Below are positions 17,775 through 27,640 of a stretch of 64,000 nucleotides of DNA, in pieces. Source of the DNA: Pseudoxanthomonas composti (GTDB lineage Bacteria > Pseudomonadota > Gammaproteobacteria > Xanthomonadales > Xanthomonadaceae); contig NZ_SAWZ01000004.1 of the NCBI RefSeq assembly GCF_004122095.1, forward strand, positions 248,001-312,000. The letters are read 5' to 3'. The notes under the pieces are model-generated. The model saw only the letters and a program-made list of their open reading frames with translations, was not told where the DNA came from and searched no databases. The translations under genes and the position numbers were made by a program. Position 1 is the first letter of the stretch, and the number at the start of each line of letters is the position of its first letter.

Positions 17775-17936
17775 CGTCCGATTAACAGGATCGGACGCAC
17801 CACATTATCCGCGTTGGCTCGCGGGTAATCGGGGTCGTATTGCCCGATGTTTCCAACGGTCCGGATTGTCATTCCGGCCGGTGCGCGCGGCGTTGCCGTG
17901 GCGTATGCCGGAAGCACGCGCGGCTGCGGCCACGGC
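17775..17936 (+). ncRNA. Consecutive strong hairpins upstream of tRNA-like elements
   Basis: Four perfect or near-perfect stems follow one another: CGTCCGAT/ATCGGACG (17775-17797), a 10-bp stem ATTATCCGCG/CGCGGGTAAT (17804-17829), ATCGGG/CCCGAT (about 17828-17848) and GCCGTGGC/GCCACGGC (17895-17936). I see no convincing ORF. This may be one long structured transcript with the neighbouring elements. Confidence 0.35.
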
Positions 17937-17941
17937 GACAC

Positions 17942-18011
17942 GGGCGGTAGCTCACCTGGAGAGAGCGCCGGCATGTACGGAGGGTCCGGTTCGAGTCCGG
18001 AACGCCCACCA
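17942..18011 (+). ncRNA. tRNA-like element 1 (with CCA end)
   Basis: It looks like a tRNA in outline: acceptor GGGCGG pairing with CGCCC, a D-arm GCTC/GAGC with GG in the loop, a perfect T-arm TCCGG-TTCGAGT-CCGGA, and an encoded CCA end. The anticodon arm is not normal: the stem is mispaired and I cannot place T33 before a readable anticodon, while the variable loop is too short. So I call it tRNA-like or a decayed tRNA, not a decoding tRNA. Confidence 0.5.
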
Positions 18012-18083
18012 CTGGATAGCTCAGTTGGGTAGAGCGACAGAAGTTGATTCTGTTTGTCGCGGGTTCGAATCCCGCTCCACGCG
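18012..18083 (+). ncRNA. tRNA-like element 2
   Basis: It directly abuts element 1. D-arm GCTC/GAGC, an anticodon-type stem ACAGA/TCTGT with a seven-base loop AGTTGAT (G where T33 is expected), and a perfect T-arm GCGGG-TTCGAAT-CCCGC. The acceptor pairs only at its inner four bases (TGGA/TCCA), and no CCA follows. The fold is tRNA-like but probably not for decoding. Bacterial Y RNAs (Yrl) near rtcB genes in Salmonella also carry tRNA-like modules, as I recall. Confidence 0.5.
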
Positions 18084-18465
18084 CGCAAGCGCAATGGCCT
18101 GTAACGCCACCGGGACGCAAGTCCCCCCCAGGAAACACCCCGTGCGCAAGCGGGTCGCATCGGCGATGGAATGCCGGGCGACAGGCGCAGCGCAGCGGCG
18201 ATCGCACCGGGCCGGGGCCCGCGTGGGTCGCGGCAGCGGAGCTTCGGACAAGTGCATCGCAGTTCATCGCGGTGCGCGCTCCCAGGCGCCGCCGCCCCGG
18301 CACATCGCGCGCCTCATGCTACGTGCGGCCGACGTGCAGGGGTGTTTCCACCCTCTTCCGTGCCTGCGGCGTGTTGCCGCAGGTGTTGGCCGCGCGCCTT
18401 CGTCGATCCTGCGCGCGGACCTGAGCTTCCGGATCGACGACACCAGACCACAAGGAGAAAGTGCC
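18084..18465 (+). other. Untranslated gap before slipin
   Basis: No ORF I can support is found in these about 380 bases, which are GC-rich. I looked for a sigma-54 promoter of the kind used by RtcR (TGGCAC-N5-TTGC) and did not find one. AAGGAG lies eight or nine bases before the slipin start. Confidence 0.5.
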
Positions 18466-19587
18466 ATGTTCTGGACCAAGCGGGTCGTGATCGGTGACGG
18501 TGAGCGCGGCCTGATGTTTTCCAATCGTCAGTTCCAGCGGGTGCTCGACCCGGGCGTGTATCGCCTGTTAGACCCCTCCGACAAGATCGAGGTGCGCGTG
18601 CATTCGACCGTGCCGGCCGAATACGCCGGCAAGGACACCGAGGTGCTGATCGCCGCGCTGGGCGCGCGCCTTTCGGAGATCTTCGTGCTGGCCAACCTGG
18701 GCGCGGAGGAGGTCGGCCTGGTGATGAAGAACGGCAAGCTCGAAGACGTCCTGCCGCCCGGCACGCGCAAGCTGTACTGGCGCGGTCCGGTCGAGGTGGA
18801 AGTGCGCGCGCTGCCGCTGACCGCGGATCTGGAAGTCCCGCTCCAGGTCATGCGGCGCCTGCGTCAGCTCGGCGTGCTCTCCCGGCAGGCGGTGGTCGCC
18901 GACGTGCCGGCCGAGTTCGCCGGCCTGGTGTTCATCGACGGCAAGCTGGCGCGCACCCTGGCGCCGGGCAGCACCGCCTTCTGGAACTTCCAGAAGAACG
19001 TGGTCCTGGACCTGGTGGATCTGCGCGTGCAGGCCATCGAGGTGCAGGGCCAGGAGCTGCTGACCTGCGACAAGGTGTCCCTGCGCGTCAACCTGGCCGC
19101 CAGCGTGCGCGTGACCGACCCGGTCGCTGCGCGCACCAAGGTCGCCAAGTACGGTGACCAGCTGTACCGCGAGCTGCAGTACGGCCTGCGCAAGGCGGTC
19201 TCGTCCAAGACCCTGGACGAGCTGCTAGGCGACAAGGCCGGGCTGGATGCGGAGATCTTCGCCGCCGTGCGCGGCAAGCTCGATGCGTTCGGCGTGGAGG
19301 TGCTGGGCGTGGGGATCAAGGACGTGATCCTGCCGGGTGAGATGCGGCAGATCCTCAACGCCGTGGTGCAGGCGGACAAGCAGGCGCAGGCCAATGTCAT
19401 CCGTCGTCGCGAGGAGGCCAACGCCACGCGCTCGTTGCTCAACACCGCCAGGCTGGTGGAGGAGAGCCCGGTGCTGATGCGCCTGAAGGAGCTGGAAGCA
19501 TTGGAGAAGGTGACCGAGAAGATCGATCGCCTGACCGTGTTCGGTGGCCTGGACGGCGTGCTCAAGCAGCTGGTCACGCTGAAGTAG
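18466..19587 (+). CDS. Slipin (SPFH/stomatin family protein)
   Basis: A 373-residue SPFH-domain protein. An N-terminal beta-rich part (I-G-D-G-E-R-G-L-M-F) precedes the SPFH core around residues 170-300 with Y-G-D-Q-L-Y-R-E-L-Q-Y-G-L-R. A coiled-coil region rich in A-R-R-E-E-A-N-A-T-R near 320-350 follows. I see no N-terminal membrane helix, so it may assemble on the membrane or in the cytosol. Slipins of this type are often encoded next to rtcB, and rtcB follows here by 67 bases, so a link to RNA repair or stress is inferred. Confidence 0.88.
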   Translation: MFWTKRVVIGDGERGLMFSNRQFQRVLDPGVYRLLDPSDKIEVRVHSTVPAEYAGKDTEVLIAALGARLSEIFVLANLGAEEVGLVMKNGKLEDVLPPGTRKLYWRGPVEVEVRALPLTADLEVPLQVMRRLRQLGVLSRQAVVADVPAEFAGLVFIDGKLARTLAPGSTAFWNFQKNVVLDLVDLRVQAIEVQGQELLTCDKVSLRVNLAASVRVTDPVAARTKVAKYGDQLYRELQYGLRKAVSSKTLDELLGDKAGLDAEIFAAVRGKLDAFGVEVLGVGIKDVILPGEMRQILNAVVQADKQAQANVIRRREEANATRSLLNTARLVEESPVLMRLKELEALEKVTEKIDRLTVFGGLDGVLKQLVTLK

Positions 19588-19654
19588 CAATCCCCCGCGC
19601 GCCTCGCTTCGATGCGAGGCGCGCGGTTTCGAACCAAGGATCAAGGTGAAACAG

Positions 19655-20872
<1,218 letters not shown>

Positions 20873-20884
20873 AAGCCCGTTGAG

Positions 20885-20917
20885 AGCCGCCGTCCTTCGG
20901 GGCGGCGGCTTTTTGCT
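20885..20917 (+). terminator. rtcB terminator
   Basis: A GC-rich hairpin (AGCCGCC..GTCC, TTCG loop, GGGC..GGCGGCT) followed by TTTTT, 12 bases after the rtcB stop. Confidence 0.85.
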
Positions 20918-20953
20918 TCACATCTCCAGCTAGAACAATCCCTTTGATCATGC

Positions 20954-21023
20954 TGTGGGAGCGGCTTCAGCCGCGAACGGGCTTTCCCGGTAAAGCCTCT
21001 TCGCGGCTGAAGCCGCTCCCACA
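20954..21023. repeat. Palindromic intergenic repeat, copy 1
   Basis: Inverted repeat with arms TGTGGGAGCGGCTTCAGCCG and its complement around a short spacer. The same arms occur at 55222-55290. The GGAGCGGCTTCAGCCGCGA unit is familiar from REP-like elements of Pseudomonas and Xanthomonadaceae. Confidence 0.85.
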
Positions 21024-21161
21024 AGGTGCTGTGCATGCGACCTGCTCGCTGAGGCTGGAAGCCACTTCTACACGCGCGCGTGACACTGCAGATCACAGGC
21101 TTTTTATGTGTCTGTCCTTTCTAGAGTCTCGCTGGAAGACCTGCGCACGGGAGTCTGAAAC

Positions 21162-21692
21162 ATGCGAACAGAATCGTTCCTGCTGCCGCCACACGACTGG
21201 GTGCCCAACAACCCCCACCTACCCGTGGTGGTGCATCGTGGCGTCAGCGATGCTCAGGGCAGCGCACTGCAGGCCGATGCCCTGGAGGCCTTGTTCGCCC
21301 GTCACGGCTGGCCGCCGCAGTGGCGCGACGGTGTCTATGATTACCACCACTACCATTCCACCGCGCATGAGGTGCTCGGCGTGTTCGCTGGCAGCGCCGC
21401 GCTCCTGCTGGGCGGGCCGGGCGGCCGCCAGATCGAAGTCCACGCTGGCGATGTGCTGGTGCTGCCCGCAGGCACCGGGCACTGCTGCCTGGAACACCGC
21501 GATGGCTTCCAGGTGGTCGGCGCCTATCCGCAGGGCCAGGACTGGGATGTCCAGCGCGGTGCGGCCGATGCCGCCATCCTGCAGCGGATCGCACGGCTCC
21601 CGGATCCACCCAATGATCCGGTGACCGGGCAGGGCCTATCCCGGCGAGTGAGCATGCGCATGACCAAGGTCACGGTGACTTCCCGGACATGA
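21162..21692 (+). CDS. Cupin domain protein (YjlB-like)
   Basis: A 176-residue single cupin. The metal-binding cupin motif is seen as Y-D-Y-H-H-Y-H-S-T-A-H-E-V-L-G near residue 62-76, with the second motif G-D-V-L-V-L-P-A-G-T-G-H near 98-109. It resembles Bacillus YjlB, whose function is not established. The C-terminal 15 residues after the P-P-N-D-P-V segment are basic and may not be conserved. Confidence 0.8.
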   Translation: MRTESFLLPPHDWVPNNPHLPVVVHRGVSDAQGSALQADALEALFARHGWPPQWRDGVYDYHHYHSTAHEVLGVFAGSAALLLGGPGGRQIEVHAGDVLVLPAGTGHCCLEHRDGFQVVGAYPQGQDWDVQRGAADAAILQRIARLPDPPNDPVTGQGLSRRVSMRMTKVTVTSRT

Positions 21693-21746
21693 AGTCCGGC
21701 GAGCGCGAGCAGATGCTGCACCCATCGCCACGCCAAGGACCGCGTC

Positions 21747-22544
21747 ATGCGCCATGCCTCGCTGCTGTTGTTGACCCTCGCCCTTGCGCCCGTGCTGGCG
21801 CAGGCCGGGGACCATGAGAAGGGCATCAACCTGTCCTCCGACCAGTGCGGCTTTTCCACGCCGTTTGACGTGCGCATCAATGCGGCAGGATTGGAACTGA
21901 CCCGCAAGGACGATCGCCCGCGCACGGTGTTCATGCACGACGGCGCGCTGCGCGTGGACGGGCAACCGGTCCAGGTCAGCCAGGCCGACGCCGAGCGCCT
22001 GCGCGGAATCGAGGCGACCTCGCGGCAGATGCTGCCGCAGATCGACCTGATCGCGCGCGAGTCGGTCGGCATCAGCTTCGACGCACTTGCCGGGGCCATG
22101 GAGGTGGTGACCGGCAACACCCGCAAGACCAAGCAGCTGGAAGGCTATCGCAAGCGCGCCCTGGCGCACCTGGACCAGACCCTGGCGCGCGGCGTCTGGG
22201 AGCAGGCCGCCTTCGAAAAGCAGTTCGAGGCGGAGATCGAGCAGGCGGCCGAGGAGATGGCCGGTGCGATGACCCGCGGAGTGCTGTGGACGGTGTTCAC
22301 CGGTGGCGCCGGACGCATGGAGCGCCGGGCCGACAAGCTGGAGGAAGCGCTAGACGCCCGCATCGAAGCGCGCTCCAAGGTGCTGGAAGCCCAGGCCCAG
22401 GCCTTGTGCGGAAAGGTGCAGACGCTTGACAGCCTGCAGCGCGCCCTGGATGTGCGCGTACAGGGCCAGCGGCTGGAACTGATGAAGCTGCAGGCTCCCA
22501 AGACGGACGGCGAGGACGCAGGGCAGCGCCTGACCTCGCGCTGA
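21747..22544 (+). CDS. DUF2884 (YggN-like) exported protein
   Basis: A 265-residue protein with a signal peptide (cleavage after A-Q-A near residue 21). The mature part is helical and hydrophilic, with an R-K-D-D-R-P segment, a long charged helical stretch near residues 130-230 and two cysteines. It follows the DUF2884/YggN family layout as I recall it. Function is unknown; it should be periplasmic. Confidence 0.75.
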   Translation: MRHASLLLLTLALAPVLAQAGDHEKGINLSSDQCGFSTPFDVRINAAGLELTRKDDRPRTVFMHDGALRVDGQPVQVSQADAERLRGIEATSRQMLPQIDLIARESVGISFDALAGAMEVVTGNTRKTKQLEGYRKRALAHLDQTLARGVWEQAAFEKQFEAEIEQAAEEMAGAMTRGVLWTVFTGGAGRMERRADKLEEALDARIEARSKVLEAQAQALCGKVQTLDSLQRALDVRVQGQRLELMKLQAPKTDGEDAGQRLTSR

Positions 22545-22612
22545 CGCCGGCGTTCGCATCGACTCGCGTCATCGCCGATCCAGCGCGCGCAAGCAACGGC
22601 GTCAGCGCGCGC

Positions 22613-23239
22613 CTACTGCGATTGACTGAGCACGGGATAAGGATTGATCGCCGTGCCCTTCCACCACTGGCGCTCGGGGCCGAGTTCGAAGATGGAAAAG
22701 TGCAGGTGCGGGGCGTCGGGGCTGGCGTTGCCGGTGCTGCCGACGAAGCCGATGACCTGGCCACGGCGCACGGTCTGCTTCTCGGCCAGTCCGTCCGCAT
22801 AGCGGTCCAGGTGCGCGTAGTAATACGCATAACGGCCGCTGGGCTCGAACTGATAGATGGTCAGGCCGCCGGGCTTGCTGGTGAACAGCTTTTCGATGTG
22901 TCCGTTGGCCACTGCCAGCACCGGGGTGCCGCGGGCGGCCATGATGTCGATGGCATCGTGCTCACGCCCCTGGGCGCGCGCATCGCCGAAGGTATCGCTG
23001 AGCTGGGAAGCCGCAACACCCTGCACCGGGATCAGCAGTGGGCCCGCCGATGCCGGCGAGGGTGTGGCAGGTCCCGACGTCTTGGCCGGTGCAGAAGCTG
23101 TCGAAAGCTGCGGCTCGGCGGAGGTCTCCACGGGCGCGGGCTGCTGCGATGCCGTGCACGCGCCAACCGCGATGCAAAGCAGGACAGCGAGCATTACGCG
23201 CTGGACCGACCGGACGGGCATATGGCCCACAGGCGACAT
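22613..23239 (-). CDS. M23 family metallopeptidase (lipoprotein)
   Basis: Peptidoglycan endopeptidase of the LytM type, 208 residues. A signal segment ends in a lipobox-like A-V-G-A-C near residue 27, followed by an Ala/Pro/Ser linker. The M23 core has zinc ligands in H-D-A-I-D-I (His, Asp) and in H-L-H-F (His), with Y-Y-Y-A-H-L-D between them. The gene follows the L,D-transpeptidase gene by four bases, suggesting an operon for cell-wall remodelling. Confidence 0.88.
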   Translation of the reverse strand: MSPVGHMPVRSVQRVMLAVLLCIAVGACTASQQPAPVETSAEPQLSTASAPAKTSGPATPSPASAGPLLIPVQGVAASQLSDTFGDARAQGREHDAIDIMAARGTPVLAVANGHIEKLFTSKPGGLTIYQFEPSGRYAYYYAHLDRYADGLAEKQTVRRGQVIGFVGSTGNASPDAPHLHFSIFELGPERQWWKGTAINPYPVLSQSQ

Positions 23240-23243
23240 GCGT

Positions 23244-24233
23244 CTACTCCTGCAGGATGGCCGGCGTGCCCGGCTTGACCGCACTGGCCAGCGCGGCGGC
23301 ATCCCAGTTGGTCAGGCGGATGCAGCCATGGGACTCGGTCTTGCCGATGTGACCGGGTTCGGGTGTGCCATGGATGCCGTAGTGCGGCTTGTCCAGGTCC
23401 ACCCACACGATGCCGACCGGGTTGTTCGGCCCGGGCGCAATCTTGGCCTTGGCATGGCGGGGGTCGGCGTCCCAGAACAGCTTGGGGTTGTATTGAAAAT
23501 GCGGGTCGCGCGCCACGCCCTTGATTTTCCAGCGGCCCAGCGGCAGTGGGTCGTGCTCGCTGCCGGTGGAAGCGGGATAGCGCGCGTACACCTGGCCCTT
23601 GTCATCGCGCAGCGTGACGGACAGGTCGGATTTGTCGACCACCACCGAGGCCGCCTTGGCGGGCGTGGCGGCCTTCACGTTCGGCACCCACAGCGCGGTG
23701 CCCTCATGGCCCAGGTCCGCACCGGGATTGAGCGCCTGCAGCAACGCAGGACTGGCGTGGAAGCGCTCGCCCAGTTCCTCCAGCAACGACCCATAGCCCA
23801 GCTGCGGCAGCTTGGCCTGCGCCATCATGTCCTCCGGGACCGCGGTGTAGGTCTTGCCTATGTCCTGCGCGGTCAATCGATACTCCATCAGCACCGGCGC
23901 GGCGTCCTGATTGAGCGCGGTCCAGGTCGCCTCATCGATCGCGCCGCTGGGCTTGAGTTGGCGCGCATCCTGGTACGCGGCGATGGCGCGCTCGGTGTTG
24001 CTGCCCCAGCGCGCATCGATCTCGCCGGTGCCGAACTGCGCGCGGTCCAGCAGGACCTGCAGGCGCAGCCTGGCCGGGGCGCTGTCCGGGCTTTTCAGGT
24101 CGGCGGGCAGGGCCGTGGCCTCGTTGGCCTGCGTCAACGCCGGCGCGGCGGACGTGGCGTTCTGGGCGTGCGTACCCAGGGGTGCAAGCAGCGCGATGAG
24201 GAAGGCGGCCGGGGAATTGGAGCGCATGGACAT
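23244..24233 (-). CDS. L,D-transpeptidase (YkuD domain) with peptidoglycan-binding domain
   Basis: A 329-residue periplasmic enzyme that makes or edits L,D cross-links in peptidoglycan. It has a signal peptide, a PG_binding_1-type domain near residues 55-115 (W-G-S-N-T-E-R-A-I-A-A-Y-Q), a LysM-like linker, and the catalytic YkuD domain with H-G-T-P and S-H-G-C-I-R-L near residue 300 (catalytic Cys). It resembles ErfK/YbiS-type proteins. It is first in an operon with the M23 peptidase. Confidence 0.92.
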   Translation of the reverse strand: MSMRSNSPAAFLIALLAPLGTHAQNATSAAPALTQANEATALPADLKSPDSAPARLRLQVLLDRAQFGTGEIDARWGSNTERAIAAYQDARQLKPSGAIDEATWTALNQDAAPVLMEYRLTAQDIGKTYTAVPEDMMAQAKLPQLGYGSLLEELGERFHASPALLQALNPGADLGHEGTALWVPNVKAATPAKAASVVVDKSDLSVTLRDDKGQVYARYPASTGSEHDPLPLGRWKIKGVARDPHFQYNPKLFWDADPRHAKAKIAPGPNNPVGIVWVDLDKPHYGIHGTPEPGHIGKTESHGCIRLTNWDAAALASAVKPGTPAILQE

Positions 24234-24451
24234 CCTGCAGAGCGAAGATGGCCGCATCCTGCTTCGGCGGTTGCGCTGGCGATGTGAACGAGGCGGGCCA
24301 GGCTCGGTCAGGTCATCGTGCGGTCGGCACCGCGCCACAGGTCGCGTGGACGACACCGCTGGGCGAACAGGTCAGCGCGCCGTTCGTACTGGCAGCACAC
24401 ACGCACTCGGCGCGTCCTGCGATTCCCTGCGCAGGCACCTGCCGGACTCGC

Positions 24452-25075
24452 TCAGGCCTGCGTCGGCCGCGTCATCTTGAAGAGCGCCTGGGGACCGATC
24501 TGGAAGTAGTCGGCGGTCCCGCCAGCGCGCTGGATCGGCATGGCCGCGGCGGTGTCCCAGACGCCATCGACCACGTACTGCAGGTCCAGGTGCACCCCGA
24601 CCACCTCGCCCATCACCAGCCAGCTGCGGCTGGGCGAGCCGTCGGCCAGCTGCAGGTGGATGATCTGGGTGACCTTGCATTCGAAGCTGGCCGGGCTTTC
24701 GGCCACGCGCGGCGCCTTGACCGCCTGGCAGGGCGCGGCGGTCAGGCCGGCGCGGACGAACTCGTCGACCTCCGGCGCGAACGGCGCCGAGGAGATGTTC
24801 ATGTGCTCGGCCAGCGGCCGGGTGGCCAGGTTGTAGACGAACTCGCCGCTGTCGCGGATGTTGCGCAGGCTGTCCTTCTCGGTCTCGCTGGCGAAACCGA
24901 TCAGCGGCGGCATGCTGCCGAAGCAGTTGAAGAAGCTGTAGGGCGCCAGGTTCGGCACGCCATCGGCCGAGAGGCTGGAGATCCAGCCGATCGGGCGCGG
25001 GGCGATGATGGACTTGAACGGGTCGTGCGCCAGGCCATGGCCTTCGCGCGGGCGGTAGAAATGCGTTTGCGGCAT
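24452..25075 (-). CDS. Flavin reductase-like (FMN-binding split barrel) protein
   Basis: A 207-residue DIM6/NTAB family protein that binds FMN in a split-barrel fold. The conserved I-I-A-P-R-P-I-G-W-I-S is near residue 23 and N-L-A-P-Y-S-F-F-N near 42. The natural substrate is not evident; relatives are flavin reductases or of unknown role. No partner monooxygenase is adjacent. Confidence 0.85.
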   Translation of the reverse strand: MPQTHFYRPREGHGLAHDPFKSIIAPRPIGWISSLSADGVPNLAPYSFFNCFGSMPPLIGFASETEKDSLRNIRDSGEFVYNLATRPLAEHMNISSAPFAPEVDEFVRAGLTAAPCQAVKAPRVAESPASFECKVTQIIHLQLADGSPSRSWLVMGEVVGVHLDLQYVVDGVWDTAAAMPIQRAGGTADYFQIGPQALFKMTRPTQA

Positions 25076-25152
25076 GGCGAGGGATCGAAGCCGGGCGAGA
25101 CGAAGACGGCCAGTTTAAGGCGTGCACACACCCACGCCGTTGCGCGCTGCGA

Positions 25153-26103
25153 TCACTCCGCCGCCAGCGCCCGCGCGCGCCCGGCGGTCTTGGCCGCGTA
25201 CAGCGCCACATCGGCGCGCCCGACCAGGCTTTCGGCCCGGGCTTGGTCCTCGCGGCTGGGGTGGCCGGTGGCGTAGCCGACGCTGACCGTGACCACGCCG
25301 CCTTCGCCATCGGCATGGGCGATCTGCAGGGCCCGGATGTCCGCCTCCAGCCGCTCGGCCACCACACGCGCGCCCTCGCGCTCGATCTCCGGCAGCATCA
25401 GCACGAACTCCTCTCCGCCCAGGCGCACGGGCAGGTCGCCGGGGCGCCGGGCCGCGCCGCGCACGGCTTCGGCGACACGACGCAGGGTGTCATCGCCGGC
25501 CAGGTGACCGTAGCGATCGTTGTAGCGCTTGAAGTGGTCGATATCGATCACCAGCAGCGACATGGCGCACCCGGCGCGCTGGCAACGCAACCACTCCTTC
25601 TCCAGGCGCTCGTCGAACTGGCGGCGGTTGGCCAGGCCGGTGAGCCCATCGAGCCAGGCGGTCTGGCGCAGCAGGTCGGACTGCTGCTTGAGCAGCAGGT
25701 GCGCGCGCACGCGGTTGCGCATGGTGGTGATGTTGACCGGCTTGGTGATGAAGTCCACGCAGCCCACTTCCCAGCAGCGGTTCTCCTCGTCCTGCGTGCT
25801 CAGGCCGGTGACGAAGATCACCGGGATGTGCTCGGTGGCCGGATCGTCCTTGAGCGCACGGCAGACTTCCAGGCCGTTCATGCCCGGCATCAGCACGTCC
25901 ATCAGGATCAGGTCCGGCGGCGTGGCGCGGCAGAACTCCAGGGCCTGCGGGCCGCTGGTGGCCATGCAGATCTCATGCTCGTTGCGGAACACGCGATGCA
26001 TGGCGTGGATGTTCAACGGCTGGTCGTCCACCACCAGGATGCGCGAAGGCGCGGGGGCGGGCAGTCCGCTGGGGATGGCAGGTGTCTGGGGCAGGGCGCT
26101 CAT
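25153..26103 (-). CDS. Response regulator with GGDEF domain (diguanylate cyclase)
   Basis: A 316-residue signalling protein. The receiver domain spans residues 20-140, with V-V-D-D-Q acidic pocket, phospho-acceptor Asp in L-I-L-M-D-V and Lys in I-T-K-P. The GGDEF domain follows from about 150, with active-site motif G-G-E-E-F, so it should make cyclic di-GMP; a D-G-L-T-G-L-A-N segment is also seen. It overlaps the upstream Hpt gene by four bases and probably receives its phosphoryl group from it. Confidence 0.93.
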   Translation of the reverse strand: MSALPQTPAIPSGLPAPAPSRILVVDDQPLNIHAMHRVFRNEHEICMATSGPQALEFCRATPPDLILMDVLMPGMNGLEVCRALKDDPATEHIPVIFVTGLSTQDEENRCWEVGCVDFITKPVNITTMRNRVRAHLLLKQQSDLLRQTAWLDGLTGLANRRQFDERLEKEWLRCQRAGCAMSLLVIDIDHFKRYNDRYGHLAGDDTLRRVAEAVRGAARRPGDLPVRLGGEEFVLMLPEIEREGARVVAERLEADIRALQIAHADGEGGVVTVSVGYATGHPSREDQARAESLVGRADVALYAAKTAGRARALAAE

Positions 26104-26753
26104 CGGGCGCCTCCTCGGGCAAGCGTGTCGCAGTGACGCAGGGCATCGGCGAAATCCAATCGCTGCAGCGCCTGGCACAGGGCAAGGTGGGTGTCGGGAT
26201 CACGCTGGCCCAGCGCCGGGTCCAGGCGCAGGAACACATCGAGGGCATCGAGGTTGGAGCGCTGCAGCAGCTGCCGCAGCTCGTCCAGGGTGGCGTTGCC
26301 GCCAGCGGGCGCCGCCGGGTCGGAGGCCTGCAGCCACTGCACGAGCTGTTCGGCATCGTGGGCGGCCTGGTACACCAGCTGCTGCAGGTGCGCCTGCTCT
26401 TGGGCCGAGACCGGCAAGGGCTGGTCTTCCGGCGCCGCGCGCGTGCGCAGTTCCAGGGTCTGGCTCAGCGTGCCCAGCGCTTCGGCGCCGAAGGTACGGC
26501 TGGTGCCCTTGAGCGTATGCAGGCAGCGGATGGCGGTGGCGCGGTCCTGCGCCTGCAGGGCCGTGGCCAGGGCGCTCAACAGATCGAACATCGCCTGCGG
26601 AAAGCCACCGAGCAGCTGCACGAAGCCGGGCAGGTCGCCGCCCATGCGCGCCAGCGCCGGCTGCCACGCCAGGCCCGTTGCAGCGGCGGCCTGGGCGGCG
26701 GGCTCGGACTCGGGCGCGGGGGAAGACGGGGCGGGTGGCGCGCTGGAATCCAT
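26100..26753 (-). CDS. Hpt-domain phosphotransfer protein
   Basis: A 217-residue protein with a histidine phosphotransfer domain: L-H-T-L-K-G-T near residue 80 (phospho-His), then F-G-A and L-S-Q-T-L-E. The first 30 residues are Ala/Pro/Ser-rich; the C-terminal 60 residues form a Hpt-unrelated helical segment with repeated L-D-A-L/L-D-P-A-L. It is the first gene of a two-gene operon with the receiver-GGDEF protein, so a phosphorelay to cyclic di-GMP is inferred. A partner kinase is not in the window. Confidence 0.85.
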   Translation of the reverse strand: MDSSAPPAPSSPAPESEPAAQAAAATGLAWQPALARMGGDLPGFVQLLGGFPQAMFDLLSALATALQAQDRATAIRCLHTLKGTSRTFGAEALGTLSQTLELRTRAAPEDQPLPVSAQEQAHLQQLVYQAAHDAEQLVQWLQASDPAAPAGGNATLDELRQLLQRSNLDALDVFLRLDPALGQRDPDTHLALCQALQRLDFADALRHCDTLARGGAR

Positions 26754-26884
26754 CGAACGGTCACAGGGTGACGGCGGCGCCGGGGGTCGCGGCAAGTGGC
26801 GACACTCTAGCGTTTCGTGGGGCCGGGGCAACAGGGGCCGCCGAAGGCACGATTGATGCCGTCGACAGGCCCGGCGGGGCCGCC

Positions 26885-27640
26885 TCAGCCGTCCCGTGCC
26901 ACGTGCCGGGCCAGTGCGCGCGCCCGGCTGTCGCTGGCGGCGCTGACCACCGCGAAGCTGGTCTGTCCGCGCGACCAGTACTGCGCCAGCAAGGGGCCAT
27001 CGGTGCGCTCGCCCGGCTGGCGGAAGTAGCCGCCCGGTCGCAGGTAGACACCGATGCGGGCGCCGTCGGCGGCGTCGTACAGCAACAGCGCGGCCGGCCC
27101 CTGCTCGGTGCTGACCAGGCGCGCGCCCTGCAGCGAAAACCCCTGCGTCTGCAGGTCCGGCACGCTGCCGGCCTGGCCGAAGTGCGTGCTCAGCCAGCGC
27201 TGCAGGGCGGCGTGGTCGTCGGCCGGAAAGTCCGGGGCTGGCGCCCCCTGCGTGGCGAACAGGCGGTAGGCGGCCACCGCATCGGCCATGGGCAGGCGCG
27301 CCTGCGCAGCTTGTGGTGCCTGCAGGGTGCGCATCTGCCAGCCCCCCATGCCGCCTACCGCCACGGCCAGCACCAACGCGGCGGCCACGCCCAGCCGGGT
27401 GCGTCGGCGCGCCCGCAGCTGGCGGCGCACGCGCGCCGGGTCCAGCTGCGCCGGCGCCTGGACGCGCGTTTCCACCAGGGCCACGCGCAACTGCTCGGCG
27501 CCCAGCTTCCAGGCCTGCACCTGCTCGGCATGGTGCGGGTGATGGGCCAGCCAGTCCTCCACCTCGCCGCGGCGCTGCGGGTCCAGTTGGTCATCGACCA
27601 GGGCGTGCAGTTCGTCCTCGCTGGGGGGAAGAGCGTTCAT
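26885..27640 (-). CDS. Anti-sigma factor
   Basis: A 251-residue membrane anti-sigma factor for the ECF sigma encoded just upstream. The cytoplasmic part (1-80) has the E-D-E-L-H-A-L-V-D-D-Q-L-D start and an H-H-P-H-H-A-E segment typical of the ChrR/RsiW-like class. One transmembrane helix is near residues 83-103, and the periplasmic part is 145 residues. Its start overlaps the sigma stop (ATGA). Confidence 0.88.
   Translation of the reverse strand: MNALPPSEDELHALVDDQLDPQRRGEVEDWLAHHPHHAEQVQAWKLGAEQLRVALVETRVQAPAQLDPARVRRQLRARRRTRLGVAAALVLAVAVGGMGGWQMRTLQAPQAAQARLPMADAVAAYRLFATQGAPAPDFPADDHAALQRWLSTHFGQAGSVPDLQTQGFSLQGARLVSTEQGPAALLLYDAADGARIGVYLRPGGYFRQPGERTDGPLLAQYWSRGQTSFAVVSAASDSRARALARHVARDG

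Noticed and set aside
17942..18083. Two ordinary tRNA genes
   Set aside because: Neither has a normal anticodon arm with T33, and acceptor pairing is poor in the second, so decoding function is not supported.
18084..18465. Sigma-54 promoter for rtcB as used by RtcR
   Set aside because: No TGGCAC-N5-TTGC match with the right GG/GC spacing was found by eye.
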